64,000 nt of DNA from Eumeta japonica (Eukaryota > Arthropoda > Insecta > Lepidoptera > Psychidae), in assembly GCA_005406025.1 (NCBI GenBank), contig BGZK01000139.1, positions 496,001 through 560,000 of the forward strand. The letters are read 5' to 3'. A model generated the notes under the pieces. That model was not told where the DNA came from and searched no databases. It saw only the letters and a program-made list of their open reading frames with translations. This document shows, piece after piece, positions 47,940 through 62,500 of the stretch (positions are counted from its first letter, which is position 1; each line of letters starts with the position of its first letter). The position numbers and the translations under genes are program-made.

Positions 47940-50541
47940 AAAATCTTCATGAAAGGTTCAAATTTAACCATCGGCTCGGATCGGAATCGCGAGCGTGATG
48001 GAAGTCTAATCAAAAGCCTAAGCGAGATCGTTTCATAATAAAATATGTCAAATTTCCAATTTCGAAAGGTCATCTTACTGCCACGGACATTAGTAGTGAC
48101 GCTAGTGGTACCCAGCGTTTTATTAAATTTTATTTCACAATCTCACTGCAAATTCGTTATTCGGGATACCAGACGATGCTTAGGGAATAGACTGCTGGGC
48201 GGCATCAATCAGGACATGAGCTTGAATTATATTATTGGGCGCGGTTTAGATGGTGAAATAACAAAAGCATATACAAAATTCACTAGTTTATTGCTTATGT
48301 TACAAGTCATTCACAAGTTTTAGTAACATTTATTGTACATGACAATATATATCCATTCCATGATAAATCAATCTGTATTTTTCACCGCAAATGTCTATAT
48401 GTGTAAATGCTGTGTATAATGTACAATCGATAGCTAGGTACAATTTGGGGAATGTATGTATGCCAATCTCCAAGTTAATACAATTATGTACAAATGAATT
48501 GAACTCATAGTAATATAATGATAAAGTAATATCCTACATTTTTGAATGACAATTTTTAAGAAATCAACATTAACTGAAATGCAGACACCCATAGCCATAT
48601 AGTCTAAGTAACAAAGCCATTTTAATATTGTCAAATGTGAAAAGATATATGTTTACACAAACATTATATAGTTATTGTGAAACATATGTGCAGATTGCAC
48701 ATGCTTAATTTGAATTGAACAATAATTCAAACATAGTCGCTTAGTAATACATTTTAAAATTAAATATTAATTGAAGATATAAAGTCACATCATAAAGATC
48801 TCATATACTTGGAGAACTTACCAGATAAATGTGAATAGGACTCCTGCTCTCACAGGTGCTTACAAACACAATTACATGTATATTTTATCCATCAAGTGTA
48901 CGATTTTGGCCTGTTTTTGATGATGGTGTGATGTATTAGCTCATAATATTAGCTCTGGAATATCCTGTAACTTTTTTTTACAACAAATATTTAGAATATT
49001 TTTTAAATATCCAAATATTAAAAAAATCCTAAATTTGCATAGTGGAAAGTTAAAAAATACACACATATATCGGTTTCCATTATAATGCATACTCCAACTG
49101 TCAATGTTAAATTCCAATGATAAAAAAAAAAACTTTTTAATAATACACCTAATAAATTGACGATTTTAAAATTTTTTCTTCACATATATTTTTAGACTTT
49201 ATACCATATAGCTTTTGATTTATTTGAACACGAAATATGTGACAAAAATGGTCGTATTTTTGATTACGAGTTACATGCTTGAAGTTTTTGCAATTTCAAA
49301 GGATCATAGATCCAAGTATTTAATACTAATTCCAACTTAATGCATTCTAGAGAAAAAGGGTATTGGCAGATACAAACAGATGACGAGGTGATCTTTTAAC
49401 GGTTCCTCCTGAAGTACGAAATCTTAAAAATAAAATTGGGCTTTTTCCTTTGACTAGAAACAAAAAAAAAAAAAATGTGAAAAGATTTATTTACATCAAT
49501 CGGAAACACATAGAATATAGTCCTATTATCGAAATATTTGGTGAGCAATATATTCTCCTGTAAAAACAATGATAATATTTATCTTTTCCTCTTGTCATTT
49601 TAAAGGCTTTCATAATCCATAATGGAAATGCTTTGTGATGATATGGGAGTCATTACTTTTTCACTGAAATACTAGAGCTCTTTCCAGTTGTACATGTTAT
49701 GCCAAGTCATAGTAATGACAATTGCTGATAATTTCGTATGTATGCAAATCTTTGAAGTCAACATGCTAGAATATCACAATATGTTTAAGTATAACCAATT
49801 ATAAATGATACAACTGGTAATAGATTTCAATAGTTATAAACATCATAAGATCAAGATGATTAATGTAAAAAGAAGTATATTATGCCAAAGCACACAATAT
49901 TTGTAATGGATATTCAAACATTAGTTACTTCTAAATAATCATTATTTACAAATTTTATCTACATTTATATAGATATATGCACATGACTAATATACAAATC
50001 AGTCCAATATTAAAAATATAACAATGAAACTGATAATAAAACACTATTCAAACATGAGACGCATATTTCTAAAGTTTTTTTTGTCTAATACAATTTCAAT
50101 TAAAAAAAATCAACAACGGATCTTAACAAAACAGTAAATATTGGCGGGAGCCAGCCACTGCACCACTTTGTACTCAGTACAAATAATTCCATTTAACATT
50201 ACTCATAAAGCTCCCACAATACAAATTACTATAATATATTTACACACTTTGATTGCTATTATCAATGTATATGAATGTGTTGTCCGTAGTCACGTTTTAA
50301 AGGTACTTAATTCTAGCATTATATTAAGACAGGTTTTTCACAACTAAAAATTTCACCAGCTTGTAATTAATGCTTTTATATAAATTACATCTTTTATTAT
50401 AACGTATTTCATTACAAACATAAAAGGTCGCCCTCCAGTCAAAATCAACATTTTGATTATAAAAATGAGGAAATTGCACATTTTCGTGAAATTTTATTTG
50501 TGTCATTAACGTTTGGCCCGCGCGCGGCGCACGCGCTTGCG
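47940..50541. other. Region 3' of the zinc-finger gene, possibly its long 3' UTR
   Basis: AT-rich. An open frame at 48045-48323 encodes no recognised domain. Several TTTATT sites (AATAAA on the minus strand) are possible poly(A) signals for the minus-strand zinc-finger gene. No other gene is supported. Confidence 0.4.
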
Positions 50542-53500
50542 TCATATATGCACGGGGACGTGGAGTAGTAGCGCATCGCGCCTGTCGAATTCCAAATCGC
50601 ACATTTCACATTTGAAGGGGCCGTCGTCTTCAGTCTTAATGCTCAACGAAGGCGTCGGCGAGGGCACCGGCGGCGGGGCTGCGACCGGCGGCGGCGAGGG
50701 CGTGGGTGCGCTAAGATGCGGTCGAATCGCCAGCAGATCGTCGGCCGGATGTCGCGGCGGCCGTCGAGTCCGAACCTATGGTAAAAATATGATTAAAAAA
50801 TAATCCTCGTTTAGTTCTAAACGAAGTTGCGTTAGTTGGTCAATTAGTTTTTACAGTTTTTGTATACATTATCAGCTGTATTACTACTTGATGCGCCATA
50901 TTTTTCCTCTCACGAAACGATTGATTGTTTTCGTGTTTTCGTTTACAAGAATCAGATTTTGCTTCAATATAATTATATTAATTGCTTTTAAGTCACTAAT
51001 TAATTAAGCGTTTAAATTTTCACGAATTTCGATTAAAAGCATGAAAGTATCACCTGCTTAGTTCGTGGTCGAGGCTCTTCAGAAGTATGTATCATCCGCG
51101 GGCGCGGTGGCGGGGTGCGCGCACGCCGTCGCCGTGTGCGCGACACCGGTTGGGGCGGAGGTGGAGCCACCTGCATCTCCCACACTTTTTCATCCACCCT
51201 CTCTCCTTCTCCCTCTTCGTCGGCTTCCCTCTCTCCGCTCGAGTCACGCGATAACGTGTCTAACTCTTGTTTAAATTTTCGTCTCCGTTTATATTTACGT
51301 GGTCCATTCTGCAATTATTCAATTTATATAAAATAAAACAGGGAATGGAATTAAATTAAAAGTAATAGTGATAGACATATAAAAGAATAAGATAAGCAGT
51401 ATTTTTTCAAGCATTATCACTTGTAATTTTCCTGTAAAACAGTGTATCCTGATTGCCCTATCAGAGAAGAATTAATGCTGATTGGTCTTCTCATTTACCG
51501 TAACTAGATTTAATAAATTAAAGGTCTGGCTACATGAAAATTGTTTCATTACCGATCAATGTCCAAAAAAATCATTTACTTATTCTATTTATAAGAAAGA
51601 AAAGGGAAAATATATATATATATATATATATATACTATTAAACGCACGATGTTACACACTGTTTTTGAAAGTGCGTATTTATTTATTTACCACTGCGATG
51701 GTAATATAAAAAGAACCAGCCAAAAAACTCCAGACCTATTTCCATTTGTGACTGAAAATTAAATCTATTATAACAATGCCTAAGCCTTAATGTCATTTAA
51801 CTATTCCTTGACAAGTTTTATTTTGTACTGGAATTTATATGTTATTATATTAAATATATTATTTTCTTAAGAATTATATTATAAAAATGAACATCATTGG
51901 CTATAAAGTAATAACTCTCTTGCATTTACACTGTGGTAGTCATTCACTTCTGAGAAAGAATTCATATTTTTGCAAATAACTATATACATCTATAACATTT
52001 TCTTAGATATACCGATTAAAAACAGTAAAAAAATGTTCATTTCTTTAAAGTGAACTCTTAAGCTAACCCCAGATTTTAGATTGTAAATAGCTGGAGTGAT
52101 TTTTTGATCAAGTCACGCTGTGTAACTCCTTTATAAATATTACGTCACGAAAACTAGACCCCCACTCTATAATAGTTAATTTCCATTAATAGTATAATAA
52201 ATATTGATATTTTAAAATATTTATTATGTCAATAATAAAATTTCGTTTTCTTAGACATACATCATTCCGCTCTGGTTTGTGAACGTATTTTATGAATGGC
52301 ACTTTATTTGCATAAGTGTTGTTATCAGAAAATCAATTCTAAACCTTGAAGTATCGAGCAGTTTCTTTTGTAGAATCGTTTTTCATTTCTAGTTATTTTA
52401 AGTACAACAGAGAAGTATCATCAGCAAATAAACATATATTATACCGGCGATTTTTTTACTAAAAAAAAAGGTGTCATTTATATATACTGATAATAAAAAG
52501 GGGTCCAATACAGATATTTGAGGAATCATTTCTACAATTTAACCTTTCCACTAACTACTTACCTTAATTATTTGTATTCTGTTACATAGAGATGATTTTG
52601 TTCATTCATTTTTCAATTCCAGTGATAAGTGATAATGTGTGGTAATCAACACAATCACTAGCTTTTGACGTCATAAAAGTGCTCTATTAGCTTTATAATT
52701 TTAAATTAAAAATACATTTCAAAATCAAAATGCCAGCAACCATGGTGGATCTTTAGTGTAATTGAATTGTTTTGCATGTATATAACCTGTCTTCACATAA
52801 TATAACCTGTCTTGATTCACTAATATTCATCAATTCTTTCATGCATGCCTATTGATTTCGGATGCTCAAAATTTAGCATCTCTTTAATATACCAGTGAAC
52901 TCCATAAGATTCGCTAGAGTGGCTCTTGCCGAGTTTCCATCACAAATTTACTTTGAAAATTTTATTCATACTTTAGAGTCTAGATGGCTAAACCGCCTTA
53001 AAATCTTTTCTTACTCTAGTTACATTTCAAACCAGACCTCTCTCCCCCATCACTATTCTTATAAAGACACTCCACACATACAACAAAGGGATCAGATTTT
53101 CACGCATTGATTCTACTTTCACGTTTCTTTTGCCACATCCAATTTTTACTACCATACATGTGTGCAGTGAACAGAACTCTATTATGGATAGCTAAATATG
53201 CTTGTTGTGACATTGTACTATTATATAACAGCAAACAAGGCCCTATTCACTTCGTTTTCCACATTTACATTCCTCAATATTTCCATTATGCTTACAGCAT
53301 TCATAAACACAACCTAAAAAAAACAAATTTTTTGACATGAGCAGAAAATTTTCTGTCCAACTTAATCATATTCTGCATCATAAATAGGAAGTGGGATCTC
53401 ATCCAATTTTTGTTTTGGGAAACAAAAACAAAACACGGCCTCATATTTTAAAAAAATCCCTATGTAACATCCAGTGGATGACTCAAGAAATATTTTTTAT

Positions 53501-56500
53501 ACATTTACACATTTATTAATACAACTTATCATGAATGTAATATAGTCCTGATTAGTAGTAAGTGTTGGTCACCTGAGGTTGCCGTTTGAGCGCAGTGTTG
53601 GCATCACAGTGCTGGATGAGGTGCTGCACCAGCTCGGCGCTCGAGTGCAGCGTTCGATCGCACACCACGCAACAAAATGCCGGACGACCTTATAGGGCAT
53701 TTAAATATGTTACTTAACCTACGATATAATTTTGACTTTTAGGTGTGCGACTGTGTGTTTCAGTTAATTGTTACATGTGATTTTTTTTCAACTTCCTATA
53801 CACAAGTTTATCATATGCAATTATCTCCTGATGTAATATAATTATATTTAGTTCACAGAGAATGTTATATCATTGTTACAGACATTGTATGATGGACAAT
53901 ATTTTTTGAAGATTATAACATTTTTTGGAACTTAGGCACATAATTATGTCATTTCAAGATAAACTTCATTCACCCAGCTACTTCATTGTCAACTGCATAA
54001 AAATAACAATAATAATAAAAGAATCAACATAGAAAAGTAATAACAAAAAAGTATAAAATATCAGGGCACTATTGGTTTGTATTATAATAATATATATATA
54101 TTAACTTAAACTGCCATATAATTACCTTATCGAATATAAAATAGCATAGAGCATCATAGACTTAGTAGGATGGAAAAATAATATTGATATCTGTAATGAA
54201 GAAGCAAAGTGGAGTATGAACATATATTAGGTCACCTACCATTAAGATCAACCTACCATTTGAAATTCTATAATCCGGTGCTGAATGATGTGATCTGACA
54301 TGTTCTCTCAGCACCACTCGTTGATTAAATGCCCGAGGACAGACTGCACATGCATAAGGCTTTTCTCCTGAAAAAAATTTTGCACGCTTTCTTCAAAATG
54401 AAAAGTATAAAATGATGTGACTATTATTTTTGAGAAATGTAGTATAACTAGAGAAATAACAATCTGGATCAGACGATGCTCTGATAATAAGAAAAATAAA
54501 GGCTAATTCATATAAGGACAAATATTAACTTAAGAACCTGTATGTATCCTTTCGTGTTTCCGCAATGTACCTCCATCTGCAAACGCTTTCCAACAGAAGC
54601 GGCATGCATATGGCCGTTCTCCGGTATGGATTCTGATGTGGATTTGTTGTGAACTCCTTGAACCAAACACTTTGCCTGTGCAGTGTATAACACAATTAAT
54701 ATTATTTCCTATTTAACTATATGCATTTAATATATTTCTTAATAAAATGATCATTAAGCAATTTTTTAAAACATTAATTGATACACGAATATGAATATGG
54801 AAGCGAATATTCTAAAAATTAAAGCCAATTTCAAATGAAAAAAAAAATCCATCTCATACATACCACATTCTTTACAAGGAAATTGTCGCGAACTATTTGA
54901 CGCCGAAGTACCACTACGACCTCGGCCCATCTTTTTAAACCTAGAACAATTAATTTTTAAAATTGATTAGAATATTTTTAAAGTGAAAGTTACATTCTTT
55001 TTAATTTTTTAGAAATTTTTGAAATGGAAAACACAATATAACAAACAAATATAATAGAGTTGTTATATAGAAGATATGATATGTACTTATTAAAGTTTTG
55101 AGATTGGCTATTTTAGAGGAAATTATTGAATTTTATATTGTTTAGAATAATTCTATAAAAAAGTTAATCTCTCTGTCTCTCTCTATGAAAAGTTAACCTC
55201 TTGTTCAATTGGAGACTATAAAATAGTGATTTAATAGGCGCTGGTAAGCTGGCGTTGAATTCCCAAGATGCTAAATACGTTGATTAAAATAATCTGTTCT
55301 GCTTCTATGACAAATTTTTCCACATGAGGGGTTCTCTATGAACCCAGAGAAACCTTAGGAGCTATAGGTTGTAATATGAAATGAATTTATCTTTAAAGCG
55401 TGTTTAAGCACTTATGTGAGATCTCTTTTTATAAGATTATTTCACCGCTAATTATGGTCAGTAGCATTATTACAATCCCTTAAACCTCATTTACGAGTTA
55501 TAGCATACAACATTTAAACGACATCCAAATTAAAATTCCGACACGACATGAAATTATGACTTGGACTAGATTAATATCTGGAATTTACATCCATTTTCAC
55601 AATTCACATACACTTTGCGACCCAAAAAAAAATATACTACAGTATTTTCTGAGGTATTTATTAACTTGACATTTGCCATAGGCAAATATAAAGTTTCATT
55701 TTTGATGTGGTAGTGCCATACTGTGGCCAACTTGGCTACAGCACAAAAATGGGCCGGCTCGACCAGTGAAACATCATACTCTCATAGAATATGCAACGTG
55801 AAGTTGTGGCGTTTCGTCCAGTGAGAGTTCCAATGGGCCACTGCCCCTGCAATCGACCCGACCCTTCTTCATTAGATATCCTATTCCCTTCTAAGAAAGC
55901 GGCAACAAACTACTGACTCCTCTGGAGTTACGAGTGTTCATGGGCGGTGGTGACCATCTACTCTTTGATACCCCTTGACTATGCTATATAAATGTATATA
56001 CACATATATAATTATTTTGACATTTACATGTTTCATATTAGTGTACAGACAATAAAAAAGAAAACATTTGGAAAGATGATCTGAAATAGAAAATGAAAGG
56101 ATACTTATAAATATGATCTTCATCGGCGCGGGTTACAACTATGATAATTATTAAACAACATTGGACATTCATCGGGAACTGATAATTACCGTCTGTTGTT
56201 GGTGTTGTGGTTACGGGCATGACCCTCAGCGTGTGCTAGCAGCTGTAAAGCGTCGGTACACGTCTCGCCACACACATCGCACGAGTGTTCCGCCCATGAA
56301 CCCCCGCCGCCACCTTCACCGGAACTGTCGTGACGTTTATAACTACAATATAGACATATCATGTTAATTACTAAAATAGAGGAAACGATTTAATAATATT
56401 ACATTTTAACTTAGTATATAAATAAACTTTAAATAAGTCAGTAAGTAGGAAAAAGAACTTGCAAGGAGCACATGAAATTTCAAATTGTTATTGTGTGATT

Positions 56501-59500
56501 AAATATGTAATATCATTGTTGAATTGTTGATTCTCTAATGTTATCGATAAGCACGGGTGTGCGGAAAGATTTCAGACATGGTATGCATGGCTAAACATCT
56601 TCCCAGTTTTACCACTGTTTCGGACGATGGCTACCTACTCTATGGGTACAGTGAGAGTTGAGATGGCTACCTAGCAATCTCAACTTCTCAAGTCTCACTG
56701 TACAACAGATTCTTTTCGACAATTCATACAATAGGATGAAAAGTTTTCACAAACAAATAGGTTAACAAACTTCAAGTCTTTCAAATTTTTTGTAGCGATT
56801 ACAACTTTAGTTCAAAACATTGTCTATAATCTCGCGAAACCCGCGCTTGTAACACTATTAAACATTATCAACTCCTGTCTACCCGATTGGCACAGTTGGT
56901 AGTGACCCTACTTACTGCGCTGGGTGTGTGGATTCAATTCCCACACACAACAAACATTTATTTATGAGTTAGTATGGATATTTCCATGTATTATGTGTAC
57001 ATATTTACAAAAAGAAAGTAAAATATGTATTGTATCAATACAAATTTCGTTGCTTAGTTTACGATCAAATGGTGTCATTTATGTGTCAAAAGATATTATT
57101 ATTAATACAACTTTTCCTTTTAGATTGGTACCAATCGAACTTCAAAACAATTATAATTGATATCAAATTTTGTTATGTACAGTTCCACAAGCTTCACATC
57201 ACAGTATACAAGACACAGTAAACAATAGCACTAGTATTTTTCTATAATATTTCATACAAAGTATTTGTCTCAGAAAATATTGCTGAAAACGTATTTTAAA
57301 AAAATCTAATTCTCATACCCTCATAGTCAATTTAATTATTGTCTCAAAAGATAAAGTCGAAAAAGCGTGAACTTTATATTTATTTATTCAAAAACTACTT
57401 CAACAGGACAGGTACATTATAATTTTTTTGAAGTAAATTTGCTTAATAATGACTTAAAAACAGTCAAACACTTACTCTAAGAAAAACAACTATAATAACA
57501 AAATTAAAAAACTCTTTATAATTACTTGCGGTGATTTGTGCCAATTGTCATGCAAATTAGTTATCAAATAGATGACTAATAGATATTGAGATAAAATAAA
57601 AAAATAATGAAATACCATGATTTTATATGACTTATATTCATTTATACATTAGCGGAAGGTATGTATGGGATTACAAGATATACTCAGCTTATTTGAATCT
57701 ACCAACCGCACGCGCTGAAGACAAGGCCATATTTGTAAAAAAAAAAACTTGCCAAATGAAGATGCGAAAAGAAACAGCTAAACCTTTATCTCATATTAAG
57801 TACTTGCCTGTGTGCTGCAGCGACGTGTCTTCTTAAGAGATCAGCTCTTTGGAATGCTACACCACAGTCCTGGCAGAACAATTCAGGTCCTTTGGTGTCA
57901 TACACGGGTCGTTCGCTTCCACTGTCTTGCTGTAGTGGAGAAAGTGTGAAATCCATGTCATCACCTAATGTAAATCCAAAATTAAAATATACCATTAACA
58001 AATACATCCATATTATTACTTTTTAGGGTTCCAGACCAAAATGGCTAATATGGAACTCTTATAGTTTCATCATGTCTATCCATCCATCCATCTGATCTAT
58101 CCTTATGTCATAGGCATTTTATTCAAAAACTACAAAACATATGCTAATGAAATTTATTGTGTGTCTTGTATAAGTTTAGTAGTTAAATAACAAAAATAAA
58201 TAGTTCTAGAGAAGACACTCCATACATGGAACAGAAGCTGAAAAAGCTCTTTTCTAGCAAACATCAATATGTGGAATATATTTCGACAGTTTTTTTAAAA
58301 ACACTAAAGTTTTTAAGCATTTTTCTGATTACATTAGTAATTTCGGAAGTGATCGCTCCGAAAGTAACAAAAATTGTGTCTCCCCCTTTCTTTTCTAAAC
58401 CGTATATCTAAAAATTATGAAAAAAATAATTAAGGTAACAATTAATAAATATTTTGAATGAAAACTGTTTTGAACATAATCGGATATATGGTTTTTGAGT
58501 TATTTCCAAAAAACTGCACTTCACACCAAAAGAATGTAAATGCCATGAACATACGCTCTTTTGCTGATGCACTTTAGTTTACACTAGTTTAATAGTAATA
58601 ACCGACATACCTACTTGTTTTTCTAGTTAGAGGTAACTAAAGTGTTTATAACTATTCTGCATGGGAAACATGGTAAAAGTGCAACAATATACTTTTTTCA
58701 TCTGTAGTGCATTTCTTTGTAATAGTGGCTTTGGAGCCCCATAATGAGCATGGTCCGAAATGCTCTTGGCCACATTTTTATCTTTACTTTATTCATCAGT
58801 GTGTACAAATAGAAACTATACATACATATTTATCAAAAAAAAAAAGGAAAGGTTGTGACATATTATAATTATCACTACTTCTGTTCGTTTGTTTGTATGT
58901 TGCCGACCTGAATTGGAATCATTGTAAGATGGCTCGCGGCGTCTTGGTGCGGGCACCGGCATATGCGGGTGCTTGGAGCGTGCATGTGCCGCCAATGCCT
59001 CTCGAGACCAACAGAGCTCACCGCACGCACCGCACTCTAACGGCGAATCACCTCCGTGTATCTAACACATTTATTTAAAAATAAAAAACAAGGAGCACAT
59101 ATTTACATAGTGAAAACATATAATAGGTTGAGGAAAAATATTTTTCATATTTTGTAAGTGAAAAGTTGCAGTAAAATCTTTTTGGTTGTGCTCTTTGTAT
59201 CTGACTAGTTTTGAGGCAATTAAATAGATAACATATTAAAAAAAGAAAAATGAAAACTAGGTCCCACCATTTTTCTATTCTTTTTCTGTCTATTAAAATG
59301 AGCGAAACTGACATAAAATTTCGAAGTTCTATTACAAATAAGGGAAAACGCGATACAAGCCGCGAAAAATCTATATTATATTCCTTATTTGGCAGGAGGG
59401 CTATTCTGTCATTTTAAAATTTTGTTTAAAGGCATAGTTCCCAACCATATTATAATGTAAAACTGATAGCATTAGTTCTTAGTTGCAGAGTGAAATTTTA

Positions 59501-62500
59501 TTTATTATATGTGTAGATTGCTAATAAAATCTATCTGATGACACTAAAAACTATAATAAGAAACAGCAGTTTAAATATTAATAGGATGTAAAAGACAAAC
59601 TTTGTTTCTTAAAGTAAAAAACTTTACAAATTGACAATGACAAAATGATCCACATTGTTACAATATTTTATGTGGAATTTAAGAAAAAAAAATATAATTT
59701 TTTAATAACTTAAAAATTTGTAATAAAATGAGTTTTAGACAGTAGTCCTTTTAAGATGAAATTATGACATAATTCCAGCAAGAGATCAATGTAACAGTTA
59801 GAATTTAGTTCATTTGAGTAAAACAGAACAGTTATCTAAACTGTATTATAAATATAATTTAAAGTTCAATAGAAGGCTTCTTATAAATTAGATAAATTTG
59901 TATCATGGAGGCATTTCATTTTAAGTTCCGTAATACAAGAAGGGCTACAGATATGTATACCTTAATATAGCACTGTCTTTTCATATTATAGTTCGGAAAA
60001 CTGACAAAATAAACAACATTTTGTAAAATCATATAGCTGTTCAGTAAATTTATGAGTACTGTCTTATAGTATATATCTTAATAATAGTAAATAAAAGATC
60101 AAGATAAATACAATTAAGTTTGAAAATTTAAAGTGTAATCATAAAGCAAAATTACTTTTAGCAATGCAATTGAATATTAAATTAATGTAATATACGATTA
60201 TAATAAACATTAAATAAATCTAGTATTGTAAAAAAAAAAGAATAAAAAATCTAAGACTGTTTTTTTCTCTTACCAACATTTTATAAAAAGTTTCGCCACA
60301 ACATCTTTTATTTCTAATTAAAAATATTACATGAAATTTGTATTCATTATTATTTCCATTATTTTCATGTTGTGAAATTAATTAAATTAAGAAACATACT
60401 TAAGTTTCCTTTAAAAACTTATTAACATTTATTCTCTTGTGGTTTACTCACAAACAATATTGTGAGTTCAATTTTCATTATCACTCTATGCAGAAAAAAA
60501 TTACCAATTTATATCTGTACACTGAATTTGATTTCAATAGGTGCAAAAAATAACACAGGATGCGACACAACAAACAGATTAGTAGTGATTATAAGGTGCC
60601 TAAGATAAAAATAGTCAACACAACGCTGTTTACTCTAGAATGTGACTGCAGTGCTTTTTCTCTAGCAAAGCCTACACCACAGTGCAGGCAGACGAACGGA
60701 CGACGCGGGTCAGCGGGTGGCGGCGGTGTGGGCGGAGAGCGGGGCGGCGGTGGCGTGGGCGTGCGCGGAGGAGGGGGAGCACGGGCTGGAGACCGCGCCC
60801 GTCTCGACCATTGCTGCGTGCGCGCCGACGTCATGTTCTCCCATACTCCGTTCTGAATGATTCAAATTGATTTTAAAAATAGCTTAATACTATTGCAATA
60901 GTGTAACACCATCAAAACTTGCTTTGGTAAATTAGAAATACTATTTGTTCCATTAAGACGATATCAGAATAAATACGGGCTAGAGATTCTAAGATTGCAG
61001 AAAATTCTTAATCAGGTATTAGAATCCTAACTCAATAATTTAAGAAAGTGAGTTATTGTTTGAAAATGATACCTGTATGGTCTATGCTTAACAAAACTAC
61101 AAAATCATCATATCCAAACACTGAAAATATTTTCCAAAAACTAATTGCACGTGACATTAGGGAGTATGACAGAATAAATCTAATTTTATTTTGGAATATT
61201 TGTTTCTATTTGAACATAATAAATGATTAAAATATGAGATGAATATTCAAGAGGCTTCCATGGCTAACTGAAGAGTAGACCGGTACAACATATAGTCTTT
61301 ATTTCATTGAAATTGGCTATTATAAAATTTGTTGATTTTTTTTAAATAAATTCCACTCGCACGAAGTCGAAGACACAGATAGTATACAATATAAAGCTTC
61401 ACTGAAAGGTGAGACTTTATATATATGGGTCTCCTCTAAGATTAACAAATAATAGTTCCCACAACCTACACCAACCACTATGGGATCTAAAATTAATATT
61501 AAGTTCAATGAGAAAAAAATATAATTTTACTGTTAGGTAATTGAGAAAACTCTTCCATGATTTAATTGCATCAGGAAAAGGTTTTTTAAAATACAAATTT
61601 CATTTTTAACAAAATGCATGTAAAGACAAAGACTTGATTACAAAAATTTTTGTATTTTACATTTTTCTTACAGTATACTTCAGAGTATCTGAAAGAAATA
61701 ATTATAATAAGCATTGTACAGCTCCTTCATGAAGTCATTATATGTATAATTTGTAGTACCAAGTAGAGCATTAGAAGCGAATTTATTGCAATTAACAAAA
61801 TTGATGTTTGTAGGTGTGACAATACTTATATATTTAACAGGTAATTTTGTTTCGCTTTGTAGTGAATCCCAGTAAATGATTACTTGTTGTGTTTGCAGTT
61901 GCAGAGATAAAACCATTTTTTTTTGTAACATGCATTTGTCACAAGAGTAAGCGTTGGCTTATTTTTAATATTCTGATTCTATTGTCACCAGCATTGTTTT
62001 GATGTATCACTGAAATATGAGTTTCAAACATTGATCTTTCATGTTGTATAAATAAGAATTGTAATACAAATGTATTGTTATCTATATAGATAACAATAGA
62101 AGAAATTATATTACCTAAACTTATTTTACGTAGTTGGATAAAAGTGACAGATTTCTTAAGATACAACATAAAAGTTCTTAATTGAATCCAATTAAAGAAC
62201 ATCCATAAAGTGTTTTTAGAATAATTTTACCTCAACAGAATCTTCTACAGATGCTTTTTTCCGCCTACCCCGTTTTTTCTTTGGCTTTATCACTTGGTGA
62301 TTTACTAATACTTCATCTATAAATATAAATTTTAAGTATAAATGCATTAAGATACATAGATTGCATAAATGAATTTCATTAACTTCTTAAGCGAAATAAA
62401 ATTTGTTGGAAAGGCAATTAAATCGCTACTTATTATTAAAATTCTATACTAGATAGAAACAAAATAATAAATCATCAAGAACAATATATGAAAACAAATA

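Noticed and set aside
48045..48323. 92-codon open frame
   Set aside because: No domain, and composition like surrounding spacer; likely chance.
56890..56950. tRNA gene suggested by A- and B-box-like text
   Set aside because: No acceptor stem or cloverleaf can be drawn; layout fits a tRNA-derived SINE.
60560..60856. Plus-strand glycine/arginine-rich open frame
   Set aside because: Antisense of the proline-rich zinc-finger exon 60634-60852.
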